A stretch of 46,236 nt of DNA from a filamentous cyanobacterium CCP2. GTDB lineage: Bacteria; Cyanobacteriota; Cyanobacteriia; Elainellales; Elainellaceae. A program made the translations under genes and the position numbers. The notes under the pieces were generated by a model. It was not told the origin of the DNA, made no database searches, and was given only the letters and a program-made list of their open reading frames with translations. Where the stretch lies: positions 1 through 46,236 of the forward strand of contig PVWD01000014.1 of the NCBI GenBank assembly GCA_003003615.1. Direction: 5' to 3'. Numbering within the stretch: the stretch's first letter is position 1; every line of letters starts with the position of its first letter. Shown here piece by piece: positions 16,320 to 24,968 of this stretch.

Positions 16320-18032
16320 ATGGAGCAATTGGAGTGTTTACCTTACGGCGTAGGTCATGCCGATGAGGGTGTTTGTTTACTGGTGCAGCTTGGCCCGCAC
16401 CGCGTTTTGCTAGACTGTGGCCTGAATAGTGTGGCCCCTCTCATTGTTGATCGCCACCATCCCCTTCCTGCTGATCTGGTGCTGTGTACCCATGCCCATC
16501 CTGACCATGCGCGGGGGTTGTTAGAGCTACATCAGATGTATCCAAAGCTACCAATTTATGCCAGCGAGGTGACAACCCAACTGTTACCCCTCAACTGGTT
16601 GGGTGCAGCGAATGGTGGAGGAGTCGAGGCCGTTCCGTCCTTTTGCCAAGCATTGCCTTGGCGAGTTCCCGTTGAGTTCTCCGATGGTTTGAGTGCGGAA
16701 CTTTATCCTGCTGGGCATTTGCCGGGTGCTGCTGCCTTCTTGCTCACATACACAACAGAGCAACGATCGTACACGCTGTTTTATACAGGTGATTTTTTGC
16801 TGTCCAATTCGCGGTTGGTAGATGGACTACCGCTTGAAGAACTGCGGGGCTTGAAGCCAGATGTGCTAATTCTAGAAGGCAGCTACGGCACGGCCCGCTA
16901 TCCCCATCGTAGACAGCAGGAAAACCAGCTAGCAGAACGGCTCCATCGGGCGATTCTTGACCAGCAATCAATTTTGTTGCCCACGCCGACCCTTGGTATG
17001 GGGCAAGAGTTACTCATGCTTTTGCGGAGCCACCATCACTTCACAGGGCGCGACCTAGATATTTGGGTGGGAGGAAGCGTAGCTCTGGGATGCGATCGAT
17101 ACCTGGAAATGTTGCCCCACTTTCCCAGCACTGTGCAGAATTTTGCTCGCCATCAGTCGTTGTTTTGGGATGAGCGAATTCGCCCCAGAGTTCGCTCCTT
17201 ACAGAATCTGGGACGTAACGCTAAAGGTTTTACTGTCGGACAAGCTCCCTGCATTGTGATTACTGATGAAGCAGCTGACTTAGGGCAATATTGTGCTCCA
17301 CAGTCAGGAGAGTGGCTACTGTTGATTCCCATGCGGCCCGGTCAGATGGGTTCAGTGGAGGCAGCCATTGCCCGCACACTTGAAACTTCCCCCGGTTTGC
17401 GATCGCAAATTCAAACGGGACGCATTACCGTTGAAACGTATTTGTTGGGCGACCATTGCGATGGGCCGGGAACCACTCAACTGATTCATAATCTCCGTCC
17501 GCAACACGTCGTCTTTGTCCACGGTGCCCCAACCTACCTTAGCGATTTAGCAAGCCTAGAAGAATTGCAAAACCGCTATCACCTTCATACGCCTTCCACT
17601 GGAGTACAGGTAGAATTGCCGATCGGAGAAACGTTTTTACAGCCAGCCGCACCCGAAGCCAACTATGAAGGTGAACTAACGGAAGAAGAGATGGCAGTTA
17701 GCATAACCCTGCCAGATGCAATTACCCGTGATCCAAGATGGCAGACCTTTGCTGATACGGGACTTGTTGAGGCACGGTGGCAGGGCGATGAGTTGGTTTT
17801 GCGTGGATTATCCCAGCGGGAGTTGCTCAACCAGGGTACAGAGTCAGTTTCGCCAGTTGTTGTAGAATGCTGTGAAAATTGCCTGCACTGCCGGGGACAA
17901 CGCTGCTGGAACCAGGCTTCTCCCTTATTTGGGTTTAAAGTGACACCAGAAGGCTACTGTCCTGTGTTTGAACCCGCACCGATCGTCCGAGAAGAATTTC
18001 CCTCAGACGAAGACCGCCCCAAAAAGCCTTAA
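16320..18032 (+). CDS. MBL-fold/beta-CASP metallo-hydrolase with Cys-rich C-terminus
   Basis: A 570-residue protein. The metallo-beta-lactamase motif HAHPDH (58-63), the downstream PAGHLPGAAAF histidine, FYTGDF and, near residue 400, the beta-CASP-type VVFVHGAP place it in the RNA/DNA-processing MBL branch (RNase J/CPSF-like) rather than simple hydrolases. The C-terminal tail is unusual: C517, C518, C521, C524, C529 and C547 in a CxxCxxC-like cluster, probably binding zinc or iron-sulfur. It follows the 40-residue membrane protein gene by 12 bp. I infer a nuclease; substrate and the role of the cluster are unknown. Confidence 0.88.
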   Translation: MEQLECLPYGVGHADEGVCLLVQLGPHRVLLDCGLNSVAPLIVDRHHPLPADLVLCTHAHPDHARGLLELHQMYPKLPIYASEVTTQLLPLNWLGAANGGGVEAVPSFCQALPWRVPVEFSDGLSAELYPAGHLPGAAAFLLTYTTEQRSYTLFYTGDFLLSNSRLVDGLPLEELRGLKPDVLILEGSYGTARYPHRRQQENQLAERLHRAILDQQSILLPTPTLGMGQELLMLLRSHHHFTGRDLDIWVGGSVALGCDRYLEMLPHFPSTVQNFARHQSLFWDERIRPRVRSLQNLGRNAKGFTVGQAPCIVITDEAADLGQYCAPQSGEWLLLIPMRPGQMGSVEAAIARTLETSPGLRSQIQTGRITVETYLLGDHCDGPGTTQLIHNLRPQHVVFVHGAPTYLSDLASLEELQNRYHLHTPSTGVQVELPIGETFLQPAAPEANYEGELTEEEMAVSITLPDAITRDPRWQTFADTGLVEARWQGDELVLRGLSQRELLNQGTESVSPVVVECCENCLHCRGQRCWNQASPLFGFKVTPEGYCPVFEPAPIVREEFPSDEDRPKKP

Positions 18033-18041
18033 TTCATTGGA

Positions 18042-18854
18042 TTAGTGAATCTGCCGTTTGGGACGACCTGCTTTTGCTCGTTTTTGTCCTACTAGGCCTA
18101 ATCCGCTGCCTGCAATGACCAGATAGCCGATCGCCAGAAACAGGCTGTTTAGCGTAACGCGCACCCGCGATTTTCTCAAATCTGCCGTTAGCTCAGCAAT
18201 TTGTTCCTGTTGCTGTTCCTGGATTTGTTCTAGCCCTTGCTGGCGAGCCTCTGCGACTTTTTGCTCTAGGGCATTTGGATCATTTTCTACCTCTGCCAGA
18301 GTCTCTTGAACCTGCTGTAAAAACTGCTGTTGCTCCGCTGCCAATTCACCAGAAGAACTTTGTAATTGCTGCTGTACTTGCTCCAATAACTCAGGATTAG
18401 ACAAAACGGTAGACAATTGACCACGCTGCTGTTCCAACTGAGCTTCTAACTGGCGTTCTGCTAGAGCCGCTTCTTCATTAACACGGCGGGTTTCTGTTGC
18501 ACTTGCCAGTTGATTATTTCTAAAGTAAACCGGAGCCAGTAACAAGAACATTAACCCCAATACACCAGCAGCAATCAGCGTACCTGACAGCCATTTTTGG
18601 GGAAGACGGTTGCGGCTCGTGCCCGTCTGCTCAACCCAAATACCAAACAAAATCAAGGCTACGCCAATGAGCGGAATTGTTCCCCGCCCGACCCATTCAC
18701 TGATCAAGTTAGATAACCACGCGCTATTTAAAAAATTTGGTGGAATTGCTAAAACAATGTAGTCCACAAAGACTCCCAAGATGAGGAGTAGTCCTGCCAC
18801 TTTTAAGATGAGGGCGGCAAAGGAAGTAGCGGTGGTTTGGCTCTCTGGTTTCAT
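18042..18854 (-). CDS. HpsJ-like membrane protein with coiled coil
   Basis: A 270-residue protein. Two or three membrane segments in residues 15-115 (KVAGLLLILGVFVDYIVLAIPPNFL, then GRGTIPLIGVALILFGIWVE, then LIAAGVLGLMFLLLAPVYF) are followed by a 100-residue Gln/Glu-rich coiled coil and a final membrane helix near residue 250. The DYIVLAIPPNFLN and IPLIGVALILFGIW patterns resemble HpsJ of the hormogonium polysaccharide pathway, which is needed for slime export and gliding. The ATG at 18854 is chosen over a GTG at 18875. It is convergent with the MBL gene, 9 bp apart. Family call probable, function inferred. Confidence 0.68.
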   Translation of the reverse strand: MKPESQTTATSFAALILKVAGLLLILGVFVDYIVLAIPPNFLNSAWLSNLISEWVGRGTIPLIGVALILFGIWVEQTGTSRNRLPQKWLSGTLIAAGVLGLMFLLLAPVYFRNNQLASATETRRVNEEAALAERQLEAQLEQQRGQLSTVLSNPELLEQVQQQLQSSSGELAAEQQQFLQQVQETLAEVENDPNALEQKVAEARQQGLEQIQEQQQEQIAELTADLRKSRVRVTLNSLFLAIGYLVIAGSGLGLVGQKRAKAGRPKRQIH

Positions 18855-19012
18855 AGGGCGGTGAAAAATTGGCACTAAAAATGTAGTTTAGTTTACTGTT
18901 GTGGCAATGGATAAAAGTTCAGGGAGAAAATAAGCTGGGCAACCATAAACTGTCCTTGTTATTTTCTACTGTCTTCCTGAAGGAGACAGAGCTAACCTAG
19001 GATGCCCACAAA

Positions 19013-19080
19013 TTCTGATTCCCTGACACTTCTGATTCCCTGACACTGGCTGCCTCGTCCTGCCTCGTCCTACCTCTTCG
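19013..19080. repeat. Two short tandem duplications beside the GHL10 gene end
   Basis: TTCTGATTCCCTGACAC is present twice back to back (19013-19029, 19030-19046). Shortly after, TGCCTCGTCC is present twice (19051-19060, 19061-19070) with a degenerate third unit. They lie just past the stop of the gene at 19085-20593 and look like recent slippage. Confidence 0.75.
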
Positions 19081-19084
19081 TGCG

Positions 19085-20593
19085 CTACAGGCGGCAAAAT
19101 TTTCGCTCGCGATCGTGTTCTGGCTCCTGCCAGGAGTAGGCAAAGTGGCTAATCGTATTGATCTGTGGGGCAGATTGGTAAATTGCACGCATCTGATTTT
19201 CAAGGGGAGGATGTCCACCATTGGTTTGTCCCCACGTTCCTGCTAACACAGGCATGACCTGCGTTCCAGAGGGAGCCATGCTTAACACGCGCTGCACCTG
19301 CTCAACAATACAGCTTGAGTCTGGGCAAATGGCATAGGACATTGGATGCCACTCCATGGTGCTAGGGAACCGATCCCAAGGCTGAAGCCGCGAATCATAG
19401 CCGCCTGTTCCCACCTGTCGATTTGCCTCTGGGAAAAAAACGGCTCCGCTTGGCAATCCTTGCTGCTGGACTGGATATGCTGCGAGTTGTAAAAAGTCTA
19501 AAATCCCTTGCACTGCATGGGCAACGCTAAGCAACCAAAGCTCTGACTGTAACTGCTCCACCGTTACAGCACTGTTAGGGTCGCGCCCTTGCCAAAGGGG
19601 AGCCTCCTCGTTAGGGTAAAGGGAATTGACGGCAGAAAGGTCGGCAGCCGTAATCCGCCCTTGGCTGAGGTAGCGGTAGATTAAATCTCGGCCTTTCTGA
19701 TTTATTGCTCGTGCGAAGAGGGCCTGCTGTGCAGATGTTCCGTAAATCCAAAGGCTTTGAACGTGGCTAGCAACCGATTCGCCACCTTGCCCCCAAGGAT
19801 ATCGAACATAGTCAAACAGCACCCCGTCAGGCTGTCGCTTTAGGATGGACTGCACCAGCGTGTAATAATCTCGCTTAGCTTGAGTATTGTAGGGGTCAAC
19901 AAAGACCTCGTTGGCATGAATTGTTCCGGCTCCACCGGAGGCCAAGGCTGTTAGGGTATTGTCTCCTCTGCCATTGCGGGCCAGAGTTTGCTCGGCTTCA
20001 GGCCGCAGGCTGTAGGAATAGCCAAAATTGAGGGTGAATAACCAGGCATAAACTTTGAGTCCACGTTCTCGTCCTTTATCGATCGCGGCTTGCAACAAGT
20101 CGATTTCTTCCTGTCCTTGCCCTCGAACGATCGAAGCCCAAACGGTCGGGTTGTCTGCGGCGGGTAGTAGCACTTGCCCATCGTAGAATGCTTCGATGTA
20201 AACTTTGTTGTAGCCTTTGCTAATGATGCGATCGAACAATTCGTCTAACGCTCCGGGATTTGCATCGCAGGGGTAAAGCCGTACCCAAAGAGCTTGGTTT
20301 TGAGGCCAGGTACGGGCCCGACATTGCCGCAATTGTTCTGCTTGTTGTGCAACCAATGTTGTGTAAGCCTGCTGAGCTTCAGCATTTCCCTCTTGGGCAG
20401 CTTGACGTAGAGCGTTTGTTTGTGTGATTGCTTCCGCTGTCAAGTGGCAATAGGCAGTCACTTGGCTCTGGGCATGGGCAACTTGGCCCAACCCAAATGG
20501 GTTCACTAAACTGCCAGCTAGCGTTGCCAGAATGAAGCGATGATAAAACCATCGGGACTGTTGCCGAACGGCTGAAATGCTAAAACGTGACAT
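19085..20593 (-). CDS. Secreted glycosyl hydrolase-like protein (GHL10/family 10 type)
   Basis: A 502-residue exported protein with a signal peptide ending around VAHAQS. The body has a TIM-barrel pattern: YNKVYIEAFYDGQVLLP, GLKVYAWLFTLNFGYSY, the VFVDPYN strand, DGVLFDYVRYPWGQ and MEWHPMSYAICPD. This fits GHL10/DUF187-type putative glycosidases that occur as cell-surface proteins in cyanobacteria. DYVRYP is the most diagnostic segment. I chose the ATG at 20593; the in-frame GTG at 20608 overlaps the AAGGAG box. Polysaccharide hydrolysis is inference; the neighbourhood (HpsJ-like, sugar transferase) fits a role in extracellular polymer. Confidence 0.8.
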   Translation of the reverse strand: MSRFSISAVRQQSRWFYHRFILATLAGSLVNPFGLGQVAHAQSQVTAYCHLTAEAITQTNALRQAAQEGNAEAQQAYTTLVAQQAEQLRQCRARTWPQNQALWVRLYPCDANPGALDELFDRIISKGYNKVYIEAFYDGQVLLPAADNPTVWASIVRGQGQEEIDLLQAAIDKGRERGLKVYAWLFTLNFGYSYSLRPEAEQTLARNGRGDNTLTALASGGAGTIHANEVFVDPYNTQAKRDYYTLVQSILKRQPDGVLFDYVRYPWGQGGESVASHVQSLWIYGTSAQQALFARAINQKGRDLIYRYLSQGRITAADLSAVNSLYPNEEAPLWQGRDPNSAVTVEQLQSELWLLSVAHAVQGILDFLQLAAYPVQQQGLPSGAVFFPEANRQVGTGGYDSRLQPWDRFPSTMEWHPMSYAICPDSSCIVEQVQRVLSMAPSGTQVMPVLAGTWGQTNGGHPPLENQMRAIYQSAPQINTISHFAYSWQEPEHDRERKFCRL

Positions 20594-21171
20594 GGATAGC
20601 CTAATCACTCCTTAACCAAAATCAAAACCATTACGAATATCTAATTTCACTAAGTAAGCTACGCCGTCCACAAGTTATAGCTCATTTTACAAACCGCGTT
20701 GCGCTTCCTTGAAATTTGTTGGTTATGGAATTTTGGGCACATCGAGTTCAAAGGGTTTGGTATAAAACTCTTCCCTTGAAAAACTGGAAAAACTGAATTC
20801 AATGTTTTACTTTACACGCCTGCCCAACTTTACCCGTATCCTTTCTTTACTCACGCTTCATACACATTAAGCAAGGCTGCTCTTGGCAATGTGGCAATCA
20901 GCCTGGCACAAATATCTCGATAATATCCTTATAACATTCTTATATTATTTCGCTATTTTTCGTTATTGAGAGTCTCCCCCTGAAACTACGCAACCTTCTA
21001 TCTAAAGGTTATTTCGGACACCAGGGTGGAAACTTCATAAAAACTTGGTCTAGTTAAAAGATTAGGCAAATCTCAGCGGATTTACTACCTGTCCTTTAAC
21101 GCACCCGCTTAGGATGTCAGTAATGACAACGAGTTACCCCAAGCGGTTCACCAGTTGGAGCTTAGCAAGCT
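20594..21171 (+). promoter_or_regulatory. Long AT-rich divergent region upstream of the sugar transferase gene
   Basis: It holds promoters for both flanking genes. TGGTATAAA (20758-20766) is an extended -10 element pointing to the sugar transferase, which would leave a leader of about 400 nt. AACCTT-N7-AAGGTT is a small hairpin near 21000. The stretch 20920-20970 is very AT-rich. No gene is supported. Confidence 0.4.
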
Positions 21172-21870
21172 GTGATTACCACACCCAATTTTATTAACTC
21201 CTCACCTGAAATTCCGCCAATGCTGGTTCGTTCTTCTGAAATCGGGATGAATTCAGAAACATCCCATCCTTCCGTTACGAGCAAAGCCAAACGCCTACTT
21301 GACATTGTTGGCTCCGTCATTGGCTTAACGATTACAGCCATTATTACTGTACCCATCGCGATCGCGATTCAGTTAGACAACCCCGGGCCGATTCTGTACA
21401 GTCAAACTCGCTGCGGTTTGAATGGCCAAACTTTCCGGATCTGGAAGTTTCGCTCAATGGTGACAAATGCCGACAAGATGAAACACCTTGTCACCAACGA
21501 AGCCAAAGGCAACATTTTTAAGAATCGCAATGATCCTCGCATCACGAAAGTGGGACGGTTTTTGCGCCGCACTAGTTTAGATGAACTACCCCAGTTCTGG
21601 AATGTTCTCAGGGGTGAAATGAGTCTAGTGGGGACTCGCCCTCCAACGCTGGATGAAGTGAGCAAGTATGAACAGCATCACTTTCAACGGTTGCGCGTTA
21701 AGCCCGGAATTACAGGCGAGTGGCAAGCAAACGGGCGATCGAGGGTCGAAGACTTTGAAGAGATCGTGCAGATGGATATTGATTATCAGAAAAAATGGTC
21801 TGTCACCTACGATCTATACCTCATTTTTAAGACCATTCGCTCGGTTCTTGTGAAGGATGGAGCTTACTAA
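21172..21870 (+). CDS. Exopolysaccharide-type sugar transferase (polyprenyl-phosphate hexose-1-phosphate transferase)
   Basis: A 232-residue protein of the WbaP/PglC-like bacterial sugar transferase family without the large N-terminal multi-membrane domain. One membrane segment (about 44-67) is followed by the catalytic domain: GPILYSQTRCGLNGQTFRIWKFRSM, DPRITKVGRFLRRTSLDELPQFWNVLRGEMSLVG (positions about 118-151) and RVKPGITGEWQANGR. It transfers a sugar-1-phosphate from UDP-sugar to undecaprenyl phosphate, starting a repeat unit. The GTG start has TTGGAG 11 nt upstream; ATGs at 21220 and 21247 are alternatives. A strong terminator follows. The assigned sugar is unknown. Confidence 0.93.
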   Translation: MITTPNFINSSPEIPPMLVRSSEIGMNSETSHPSVTSKAKRLLDIVGSVIGLTITAIITVPIAIAIQLDNPGPILYSQTRCGLNGQTFRIWKFRSMVTNADKMKHLVTNEAKGNIFKNRNDPRITKVGRFLRRTSLDELPQFWNVLRGEMSLVGTRPPTLDEVSKYEQHHFQRLRVKPGITGEWQANGRSRVEDFEEIVQMDIDYQKKWSVTYDLYLIFKTIRSVLVKDGAY

Positions 21871-21959
21871 AACAGTGCCTCAAGTTTGATGAGCTAACCA
21901 GGTTTGTGAGTTAACAGGGTGTAATGACATGGCTAGAGTTGGTCTCTGCGACTAAAACT

Positions 21960-21996
21960 CCCCTCGACAAACACGGATGTCAAGGGGATTTTTTTT
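21960..21996 (+). terminator. Intrinsic terminator of the sugar transferase gene
   Basis: CCCCT-C-GACA (21960-21969) pairs with TGTC-A-AGGGG (21978-21987) with one mismatch and an 8-nt loop. Eight T residues follow (21989-21996). It lies about 90 bp past the stop. Confidence 0.9.
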
Positions 21997-22105
21997 GAGA
22001 GTTTATTCAATGGTAAAAACAGCCTGCTTTGTCCACTCTGGGAGAGAGTTTCAGTCCATTGATGGGATTAAAAATTTAACCCAGTCACGATGCCCTTCCT
22101 CGGAC

Positions 22106-22134
22106 TGGGCGGGCAAGATGCCCACCCCACAAGA
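22106..22134 (+). repeat. GGCA-TCT-TGCC-type stem-loop repeat, reference copy
   Basis: The sequence TGGGCGGGCAAGATGCCC plus ACCCCACAAGA is the best-formed copy of the family. In reverse complement its core is GGGCA-TCT-TGCCC. It lies between two convergent genes (sugar transferase and fatty-acid-hydroxylase-like), 38 bp from the end of the latter. Confidence 0.75.
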
Positions 22135-22171
22135 CAATTGCGCTAACACAGTAAAATTTACAGTTCCAGCA

Positions 22172-22657
22172 TTACCACCAGCGTAATTGCAAATATCCTC
22201 GATCGGGTTGGTTTTGCTCTTCTTCTGTAATCCAATCTACCGGCTTGTACGTCCCAAAAACGTAATCCCACCAATCAACGCCCAGACCAAAGTTGTGGTG
22301 CCACATTCCATACTTGTGGTGGACGTAATGCACAGGCATCTTCATCCAGAAGCATTTTGTGGGGTTTTCATGCTGAAGCTGATGGGCATAGGCGGAGAAA
22401 GCGGCATAGGTTAAGGCACCCAGAAACCAGCCCACCCCAAGCTGCCAGGAAAACAAGAAGGGAAGACACATAATAATTAGGCTGCCCTTCACATAGTCCA
22501 GGAATTCCCACACTACGCCTTGCCCTTCGTTTCGACGATGATGATCACGGTGACGTTCGCCCACTTTCGGCGAGGCGTGCATTAATCGATGCATCCAATA
22601 TTCAACGAGGCTCGCAAGGATGAAGGCAGCAATAAAACTAACGATCGCAACCCACAT
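22172..22657 (-). CDS. Sterol desaturase/fatty acid hydroxylase family protein
   Basis: A 161-residue membrane di-iron protein. The histidine clusters are complete: HRLMH (23-27), HRDHH (36-40), HQLQH (92-96) and HYVHHKYGMWHH (110-121). These sit among hydrophobic segments at about 3-19 and 58-86. The layout matches the short hydroxylases of the fatty acid hydroxylase superfamily, which use non-haem iron and oxygen, such as carotenoid or lipid hydroxylases; the exact substrate is not readable. The gene is flanked by the reference copy of the stem-loop repeat and a 369-bp spacer. Cytoplasmic membrane. Confidence 0.9.
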   Translation of the reverse strand: MWVAIVSFIAAFILASLVEYWMHRLMHASPKVGERHRDHHRRNEGQGVVWEFLDYVKGSLIIMCLPFLFSWQLGVGWFLGALTYAAFSAYAHQLQHENPTKCFWMKMPVHYVHHKYGMWHHNFGLGVDWWDYVFGTYKPVDWITEEEQNQPDRGYLQLRWW

Positions 22658-23026
22658 AGATCAATTTTCTCCTATCACACCGATTGCACATACTCTAAAC
22701 CTACCATTCAGCCTAGCGTGTCCTTGCATGGCTGGGAGTCTGAAAGGCCAAAAGACGAGCAAAACCCTGGCTAAGTTTCGCGATCGCTTAAAAAACAGCT
22801 TGCCCTTTCCTGAAAAATCTTGCCTCAAGCACCGCCAAAACTCGGATTTTTGGTATTGACTCTAGCCATAGCGTAATTTGTTCTTGAAGTTCTGATCATT
22901 TCTGTATCTGTGCTGTTTCGCTCAATTGGATTGTTATTATCATTGGAAAAGTCAAATCTGAGCTTTTCAGATGAACAGGGTGTCGAAACGTTTGGCAATT
23001 GGCCGTGGTGGAAAGGTGAATAGCGA
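22658..23026. other. Divergent spacer before the coiled-coil membrane protein
   Basis: Two promoters are expected between the divergent genes. A TTGACT box lies near 22855 and points to the plus-strand gene but no matching -10 is convincing. ATCTGA-N5-TCAGAT near 22955 is a small perfect hairpin. No gene. Confidence 0.35.
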
Positions 23027-23779
23027 ATGAGTGATACTGCGGCATTTTTAGCGGGTTGCGCTGTAACGGGTGTTGCAGTACTCTTCGTCATGCGAAACGA
23101 TTTTGCTAGCAGTCAGACAGGAGTACCACCGTCCCTCCAGCCTCCCTCGGTCGTTCAACCCTCCCATACGCCGATCCCCGTTCCACCATCCCCCCCGAAT
23201 GGGTCACAGGATGATGGGCGCAATCTCCGCTTGGAAAACGAGCTTGACCAGCAGCGCAACCTGGCGAGAGACTTAAACGATCAAATGAGACGGCAGCAGG
23301 AACGGGCAGATGAACTCAGAAACCAGCTAGAACGACAGCAGCGACAAACTGATGATTTAAAGAGCCAACTGGAACGGCAGGAACGAAATACAGAAATTTT
23401 GATTTCTCGCATGGAGGAACAGCAGCGCATCCTCGATCGCCTTTCTGATCAACCCATGCGTACCCAGCTGCCCCCTTCGGCAGATGTTGTTTCTAGTAGC
23501 CAGTCTAACCATTCAGATGTTTACGCCCTCATTACTGGGGCGATCGGAGTAGTTGTTTTAGTGGTTGTTGCAGGCGGCGGATTGATTTTATTTGCGATCG
23601 TGGTTGTGGTTTTGTTTTCCACTCGCCGTCGTCGAACTCGCACTGTTCATATTGTTCACCCGTTTTCTCCGTCGTCCTATGCGGCAATGCCACCTCAATC
23701 TCTTTTGCCCGCCCGCGCCCGCACCCGGCCCGCCAGACAAATTGATGTGGAATATTACAACGGTGAAGACTACGACTAG
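23027..23779 (+). CDS. Two-helix coiled-coil membrane protein of unknown function
   Basis: A 250-residue protein. A short N-terminal membrane segment (residues 4-22) is followed by a proline-rich linker (33-60), then a long Gln/Arg/Glu heptad coiled coil (about 66-135). A second membrane helix rich in valine and glycine follows at 166-197, with an Arg-rich basic stretch (STRRRRTRTVH) after it. I recognise no family. Topology suggests a coiled coil in the periplasm or cytoplasm held by two anchors. It is 108 bp upstream of the ABC-2 permease on the same strand, so it may belong to that unit, but this is inference. Confidence 0.65.
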   Translation: MSDTAAFLAGCAVTGVAVLFVMRNDFASSQTGVPPSLQPPSVVQPSHTPIPVPPSPPNGSQDDGRNLRLENELDQQRNLARDLNDQMRRQQERADELRNQLERQQRQTDDLKSQLERQERNTEILISRMEEQQRILDRLSDQPMRTQLPPSADVVSSSQSNHSDVYALITGAIGVVVLVVVAGGGLILFAIVVVVLFSTRRRRTRTVHIVHPFSPSSYAAMPPQSLLPARARTRPARQIDVEYYNGEDYD

Positions 23780-23914
23780 CTCCTGTGTAACCGCAAAGGA
23801 TGAGGGGATTAGCCTACGCTCATCATGCCTTCACAGAATGCGTTAGTCTAAAAACAGAGCCGTCGTGAGTTTGCATCGGGGCGATTCATGCCCCATCAGA
23901 AGAGGACACAGAAG

Positions 23915-24805
23915 ATGAGTCAAACTGTTACACCGTCTCCCACGAACCTAGAGAAAGCACGGTCTGAAGGAGTAACCGAAACGGCTTCTTCGTCCGGCTT
24001 CAGTGCATTTAGCCAAGAAACGTTGGCCTTAACTCGTCGCTTGTTTATCCAGCTTCAACGTCGTCCCTCTACCCTGGTTGCTGGCATTATTCAGCCTGTG
24101 ATGTGGCTGGTTTTGTTTGGGGCTTTGTTTCAAAATGTCCCTCAGGGTTTGTTTGGAGAAAGCCAAAATTACGGGCAGTTTTTAGCGGCTGGAGTGATTG
24201 TGTTTACTGCCTTTGGAGGTGCCCTGAATGCAGGATTGCCCGTCATGTTCGATCGCGAGTTTGGGTTTCTCAACCGCTTGCTGGTGGCTCCTTTAGAGTC
24301 TCGCTTTTCCATTGTGATTGCTTCTGCCATTTTTATCGCCACGATGAGCTTGGTGCAAACGGCTGTCATTATTGGGATGAGTGCATTTCTGGGAGCAGGA
24401 TTACCTGATCCAGTTGGTTTAGGTTTAGTCACTGCGATCGTTTTGCTTCTGGTTTTGGGGGTGACGGCTCTGAGCCTGGGTTTGGCGTTTACCCTACCTG
24501 GACATATTGAACTGATTGCCGTAATTTTTGTCACGAACTTGCCGCTTTTGTTTGCCAGCACGGCCTTAGCTCCGCTTTCCTTTATGCCAACTTGGTTGCA
24601 GGTAGTTGCCAGCCTCAACCCCTTGAGCTATGCGATCGAACCGATTCGCCACATCTACACGCATAGCAACTGGCTGCTGAGTGATGTTGTGATGCAGACT
24701 CCGTTTGCCAATGTGACAATGGGGGTTGCGTTGATGGTGCTGCTTGGGTTTAGCGCGATCGTGTTTTTGAGCATTCGTCCCTTGCTACGGCGATCGTTTG
24801 CTTAG
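23915..24805 (+). CDS. ABC-2 type transporter permease
   Basis: A 296-residue protein with six membrane segments, the first at about 50-70 (AGIIQPVMWLVLFGALFQ). FDREFGFLNRLLVAPLESR and ALAPLSFMPTWLQVVASLNPLSYAIEPIRH are the ABC-2 (DrrB/NodJ-like) signatures. It would form the membrane part of an exporter for a drug, lipid or polysaccharide. No ATPase gene is near it, so its partner must be elsewhere. I chose the ATG at 23915 because GAGG lies nine nucleotides before it; the frame also starts at an ATG at 23888. Confidence 0.9.
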   Translation: MSQTVTPSPTNLEKARSEGVTETASSSGFSAFSQETLALTRRLFIQLQRRPSTLVAGIIQPVMWLVLFGALFQNVPQGLFGESQNYGQFLAAGVIVFTAFGGALNAGLPVMFDREFGFLNRLLVAPLESRFSIVIASAIFIATMSLVQTAVIIGMSAFLGAGLPDPVGLGLVTAIVLLLVLGVTALSLGLAFTLPGHIELIAVIFVTNLPLLFASTALAPLSFMPTWLQVVASLNPLSYAIEPIRHIYTHSNWLLSDVVMQTPFANVTMGVALMVLLGFSAIVFLSIRPLLRRSFA

Positions 24806-24968
24806 TACGGGGATTCGGTAATCTGAATTTTCGGTTATGGACTAAACTAAGTGGCCAAGCTTTGAAACGAACTGTTCTTGAGGTTTGAAAGTTGGGAGCA
24901 AAGCAGTTTTGGTTTCGTCATAGAAAATGATTTGAATCCTATCGTTCAGTTTTGAAATCAGGAAAACC

